From NCBI GenBank assembly GCA_949710005.1, contig OX453275.1, forward strand, positions 17,941,259-18,005,258: 64,000 nt of DNA, read 5' to 3'. The notes below the pieces were generated by a model. It saw nothing but the letters and a program-made list of their open reading frames with translations, did not search any database and had not been told where the DNA came from. The stretch's first letter is position 1; every line of letters begins with the position of its first letter. Origin of the DNA: Ricordea florida. Its lineage: Eukaryota > Cnidaria > Anthozoa > Corallimorpharia > Ricordeidae. A program made the position numbers and the translations under genes. Positions 59,001-64,000 of this stretch are shown here, in pieces.

Positions 59001-62000
59001 TTCAGAGGGGTTTACTTAGCCGTTTTTGAGAACGAGCTATTCTAAAACAGTTTAATTTCTCAAAATCAGCCCGTACGGTCGCGTAAGCGTTAGTGTACAA
59101 AAGCTAGTCTACTTGAAAGGGCCATTTCTCGGGTTGTACTAAACCGATTTGAGTGATCCATAGATCAAAATTTAGCTAAGAAGATGTAGATTGTGTGATA
59201 TAATTTTCAGAGGGGTTTACTTAGCCGTTTTTGAGAACGAGCTATTCTAAAACAGTTTAATTTCTCAAAATCAGCCCGTACGGTCGCGTAAGCGTTAGTG
59301 TACAAAAGCTAGTCTACTTGAAAGGGCCATTTCTCGGGTTGTACTGAACCGATTTGAGTGATCCATAGATCAAAATTTAGCTAAGAAGATTTAGATTGTG
59401 TGATATAATTTTCAGAGGGGTTTACTTAGCCGTTTTTGAGAACGAGCTATTCTAAAACAGTTTAATTTCTCAAAATCAGCCCGTACGGTCGCGTAAGCGT
59501 TAGTGTACAAAAGCTAGTCTACTTGAAAGGGCCATTTCTCGGGTTGTACAGAACCGATCTGAGTGATCCATAGATCAAAATTTAGCTAAGAAGATGTAGA
59601 TTGTGTGATATAATTTTCAGAGGGGTTTACTTAGCCGTTTTTGAGAACAAGCTATTCTAAAACAGTTTAATTTCTCAAAATCAGCCCGTACGGTCGCGTA
59701 AGCGTTAGTGTACAAAAGCTAGTCTACTTGAAAGGGCCATTTCTCGGGTTGTACTGAACCGATTTGAGTGATCCATAGATCAAAATTTAGCTAAGAAGAT
59801 GTAGATTGTGTGATATAATTTTCAGAGGGGTTTACTTAGCCGTTTTTGAGAACGAGCTATTCTAAAACAGTTTAATTTCTCAAAATCAGCCCGTACGGTC
59901 GCGTAAGCGTTAGTGTACAAAAGCTAGTCTACTTGAAAGGGCCATTTCTCGGGTTGTACTGAACCGATTTGAGTGATCCATAGATCAAAATTTAGCTAAG
60001 AAGATGTAGATTGTGTGATATAATTTTCAGAGGGGTTTACTTAGCCGTTTTTGAGAACGAGCTATTCTAAAACAGTTTGATTTCTCAAAATCAGCCCGTA
60101 CGGTCGCGTATGCGTTAGTGTACAAAAGCTAGTCTACTTGAAAGGGCCATTTCTCGGGTTGTACAGAACCGATCTGAGTGATCCATAGATCAAAATTTAG
60201 CTAAGAAGATGTAGATTGTGTGATATAATTTTCAGAGGGGTTTACTTAGCCGTTTTTGAGAACGAGCTATTCTAAAACAGTTTAATTTCTCAAAATCAGC
60301 CCGTACGGTCGCGTAAGCGTTAGTGTACAAAAGCTAGTCTACTTGAAAGGGCCATTTCTCGGGTTGTACTGAACCGATTTGAGTGATCCATAGATCAAAA
60401 TTTAGCTAAGAAGATGTAGATTGTGTGATATAATTTTCAGAGGGGTTTACTTAGCCGTTTTTGAGAACGAGCTATTCTAAAACAGTTTAATTTCTCAAAA
60501 TCAGCCCGTACGGTCGCGTAAGCGTTAGTGTACAAAAGCTAGTCTACTTGAAAGGGCCATTTCTCGGGTTGTACTGAACCGATTTGAGTGATCCATAGAT
60601 CAAAATTTAGCTAAGAAGATGTAGATTGTGTGATATAATTTTCAGATCAAAATTTAGAAGATGTAGATTGTGTGATATAATCTTCAGAGGGGTTTACTTA
60701 GCCGTTTTTGAGAACGAGCTATTCTAAAACAGTTTAATTTCTCAAAATCAGCCCGTACGGTCGCGTAAGCGTTTGTGTACAAAAGCTAGTCTACTTGAAA
60801 GGGCCATTTCTCGGGTTGTACTGCACCGATTGGAGTGATCCATAGATCAAAATTTAGCTAACAAGATGTAAATTGTGTGATATAATTTTCAGAGGGGTTT
60901 ACTTAGCCGTTTTTGAGAACGAGCTATTCTAAAACAGTTTAATTTCTCAAAATCAGCCCGTACGGTCGCGTAATCGTTAGTGTACAAAAGCTAGTCTACT
61001 TGAAAGGGCCATTTCTCCTGTTGTGCTTAACCGATTTGAGTGATCCATAGATCAAAATTTAGCTAACAAGATGTAGATTGTGTGATATAATTTTCAGAGG
61101 GGTTTACTTAGCCGTTTTTGAGAACGAGCTATTCTAAAACAGTTTAATTTCTCAAAATCAGCCCGTACGGTCGCGTAAGCGTTAGTGTACAAAAGCTAGT
61201 CTACTTGAAAGGGCCATTTCTCGGGTTGTACTGAACCGATTTGAGTGATCCATAGATCAAAATTTAGCTAAGAAGATGTAGATTGTGTGATATAATTTTC
61301 AGAGGGGTTTACTTAGCCGTTTTTGAGAACGAGCTATTCTAAAACAGTTTAATTTCTCAAAATCAGCCCGTACGGTCGCGTAAGCGTTAGTGTACAAAAG
61401 CTAGTCTACTTGAAAGGGCCATTTCTCGGGTTGTACTGAACCGATTTGAGTGATCCATAGATCAAAATTTAGCTAACAAGATGTAAATTGTGTGATATAA
61501 TTTTCACAGGGGTTTACTTAGCCGTTTTTGAGAACGAGCTATTCTAAAACAGTTTAATTTCTCAAAATCAGCCCGTACGGTCGCGCAAGCGTTAGTGTAC
61601 AAAAGCTAGTCTACTTGAAAGGGCCATTTCTCGGGTTGTACTGAACCGATTTGAGTGATCCATAGATCAAAATTTAGCTAAGAAGATGTAGATTGTGTGA
61701 TATAGTTTTCAGAGGGGTTTACTTAGCCGTTTTTGAGAACGAGCTATTCTAAAACAGTTTAATTTCTCAAAATCAGCCCGTACGGTCGCGTAAGCGTTAG
61801 TGTACAAAAGCTAGTCTACTTGAAAGGGCCATTTCTCGGGTTGTACAGAACCGATCTGAGTGATCCATAGATCAAAATTTAGCTAAGAAGATGTAGATTG
61901 TGTGATATAATTTTCAGAGGGGTTTACGTAGCCGTTTTTGAGAACGAGCTATTCTAAAACAGTTTAATTTCTCAAAATCAGCCCGTACGGTCGCGTAAGC

Positions 62001-64000
62001 GTTAGTGTACAAAAGCTAGTCTACTTGAAAGGGCCATTTCTCGGGTTGTACTGAACCGATTTGAGTGATCCATAGATCAAAATTTAGCTAAGAAGATGTA
62101 GATTGTGTGATATAATTTTCAGAGGGGTTTACTTAGCCGTTTTTGAGAACGAGCTATTCTAAAACAGTTTAATTTCTCAAAATCAGCCCGTACGGTCGCG
62201 TAAGCGTTAGTGTACAAAAGCTAGTCTACTTGAAAGGGCCATTTCTCGGGTTGTACTGAACCGATTTGAGTGATCCATAGATCAAAATTTAGCTAAGAAG
62301 ATGTAGATTGTGTGATATAATTTTCAGATCAAAATTTAGAAGATGTAGATTGTGTGATATAATCTTCAGAGGGGTTTACTTAGCCGTTTTTGAGAACGAG
62401 CTATTCTAAAACAGTTTAATTTCTCAAAATCAGCCCGTACGGTCGCGTAAGCGTTTGTGTACAAAAGCTAGTCTACTTGAAAGGGCCATTTCTCGGGTTG
62501 TACTGCACCGATTGGAGTGATCCATAGATCAAAATTTAGCTAACAAGATGTAAATTGTGTGATATAATTTTCAGAGGGGTTTACTTAGCCGTTTTTGAGA
62601 ACGAGCTATTCTAAAACAGTTTAATTTCTCAAAATCAGCCCGTACGGTCGCGTAATCGTTAGTGTACAAAAGCTAGTCTACTTGAAAGGGCCATTTCTCC
62701 TGTTGTGCTGAACCGATTTGAGTGATCCATAGATCAAAATTTAGCTAACAAGATGTAGATTGTGTGATATAATTTTCAGAGGGGTTTACTTAGCCGTTTT
62801 TGAGAACGAGCTATTCTAAAACAGTTTAATTTCTCAAAATCAGACCGTACGGTCGCGTAAGCGTTAGTGTACAAAAGCTAGTCTACTTGAAAGGGCCATT
62901 TCTCGGGTTGTACTGAACCGATTTGAGTGATCCATAGATCAAAATTTAGCTAAGAAGATGTAGATTGTATGATATAATTTTCAGAGGGGTTTACTTAGCC
63001 GTTTTTGAGAACGAGCTATTCTAAAACAGTTTAATTTCTCAAAATCAGCCCGTACGGTCGCGTAAGCGTTAGTGTACAAAAGCTAGTCTACTTGAAAGGG
63101 CCATTTCTCGGGTTGTACTGAACCGATTTGAGTGATCCATAGATCAAAATTTAGCTAACAAGATGTAAATTGTGTGATATAATTTTCACAGGGGTTTACT
63201 TAGCCGTTTTTGAGAACGAGCTATTCTAAAACAGTTTAATTTCTCAAAATCAGCCCGTACGGTCGCGCAAGCGTTAGTGTACAAAAGCTAGTCTACTTGA
63301 AAGGGCCATTTCTCGGGTTGTACTGAACCGATTTGAGTGATCCATAGATCAAAATTTAGCTAAGAAGATGTAGATTGTGTGATATAATTTTCAGAGGGGT
63401 TTACTTAGCCGTTTTTGAGAACGAGCTATTCTAATACAGTTTAATTTCTCAAAATCAGCCCGTACGGTCGCGTAAGCGTTAGTGTACAAAAGCTAGTCTA
63501 CTTGAAAGGGCCATTTCTCGGGTTGTACTAAACCGATTTGAGTGATCCATAGATCAAAATTTAGCTAAGAAGATGTAGATTGTGTGATATAATTTTCAGA
63601 GGGGTTTACTTAGCCGTTTTTGAGAACGAGCTATTCTAAAACAGTTTAATTTCTCAAAATCAGCCCGTACGGTCGCGTAAGCGTTAGTGTACAAAAGCTA
63701 GTCTACTTGAAAGGGCCATTTCTCGGGTTGTACTGAACCGATTTGAGTGATCCATAGATCAAAATTTAGCTAAGAAGATGTAGATTGTGTGATATAATTT
63801 TCAGAGGGGTTTACTTAGCCGTTTTTGAGAACGAGCTATTCTAAAACAGTTTAATTTCTCAAAATCAGCCCGTACGGTCGCGTAAGCGTTAGTGTACAAA
63901 AGCTAGTCTACTTGAAAGGGCCATTTCTCGGGTTGTACAGAACCGATCTGAGTGATCCATAGATCAAAATTTAGCTAAGAAGATGTAGATTGTGTGATAT
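32021..64000. repeat. 205-bp satellite array, about 154 copies, continues past the window
   Basis: The landmark AGCCCGTACGGTCGCG recurs every 205 bp (32051, 32256, 32461, 32666 and so on) to the end of the window. Copies are usually very similar, with recurrent variants: GGGTTGTACTG versus CCTGTTGTGCTG or CCAGTTGTGCTG; AGCTAAGAAG versus AGCTAGGAAG or AGCTAACAAG; a CTCAAAATAAGCCCGTACGGGCGCG type; and an ACAGAACCGATCTGAG type. A 42-bp duplication (AGATCAAAATTTAGAAGATG...) sits in 11 units. No open frame. The first unit starts within the sequence CTATCCAAAACAG near 32021. Confidence 0.98.

Noticed and set aside
32021-64000. CRISPR-like or rDNA-like array.
   Set aside because: The whole 205-bp unit repeats without unique spacers, there are no cas genes, and nothing resembles rRNA.

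Overview
This window looks like gene-poor, repeat-rich nuclear DNA of a metazoan, most likely an anthozoan cnidarian and plausibly a stony coral. The evidence is GT/AG-bounded exons, a DIRS-type tyrosine-recombinase retrotransposon, a LINE tail, MITEs, fold-backs, hammerhead-like motifs, two large satellite arrays, and several protein families that I associate with multi-copy 'uncharacterized' cnidarian genes. Species is not determinable from sequence alone. I see no rRNA, tRNA, CRISPR array or bacterial operon.

Layout: (1) 1-4070, a tandem array of about 6.8 copies of a 600-bp unit. (2) 4300-4983, a two-exon minus-strand gene fragment whose final donor points at the array. (3) About 6.9-26.2 kb, the remains of one compact minus-strand virus-like element. 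Reading order from right to left is: packaging-ATPase fragment, several small proteins (some overlapping by a few bases), an acidic/coiled-coil protein, a Gly-rich membrane protein, a large structural-like protein with a C-terminal membrane anchor, an 86-aa protein, and a protein made of three copies of one domain. Almost every gene is broken by stops or frameshifts.

(4) Four later insertions cut this element: a 1.2-kb TIR element (7782-8957); a 5'-truncated LINE (9935-10154 plus 16778-16996); inside that LINE a 6.6-kb TIR element (10155-16777); and a DIRS-like retrotransposon (about 18.48-22.95 kb). The 6.6-kb element carries one long gene (two exons, about 1,550 codons, a few single-base breaks). 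Its C-terminal half has the motif order of a FEN1/XPG-like PIN nuclease followed by a tesmin-type CXC cysteine cluster. A TIR-bounded element whose only visible enzyme is a FEN1-like nuclease is my best candidate for an undescribed system; the virus-like gene cluster is second.

(5) 26.2-28.3 kb, two copies of a promoter-plus-first-exon segment encoding a 19-residue Arg/Glu repeat. (6) 28.3-32.0 kb, a zone of (TA)n tracts, fold-backs, a perfect 168-bp palindrome with a hammerhead ribozyme on each strand, and a 211-bp MITE carrying a small ORF. (7) 32021-64000 (window end), about 154 copies of a 205-bp satellite with higher-order structure marked by a recurrent 42-bp insertion.

The insertions give a relative time order: virus-like element first, then the LINE inside it, then the PIN-nuclease element inside the LINE. 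Nothing here forms a working operon; the biology is mobile-element succession in heterochromatin-like DNA.
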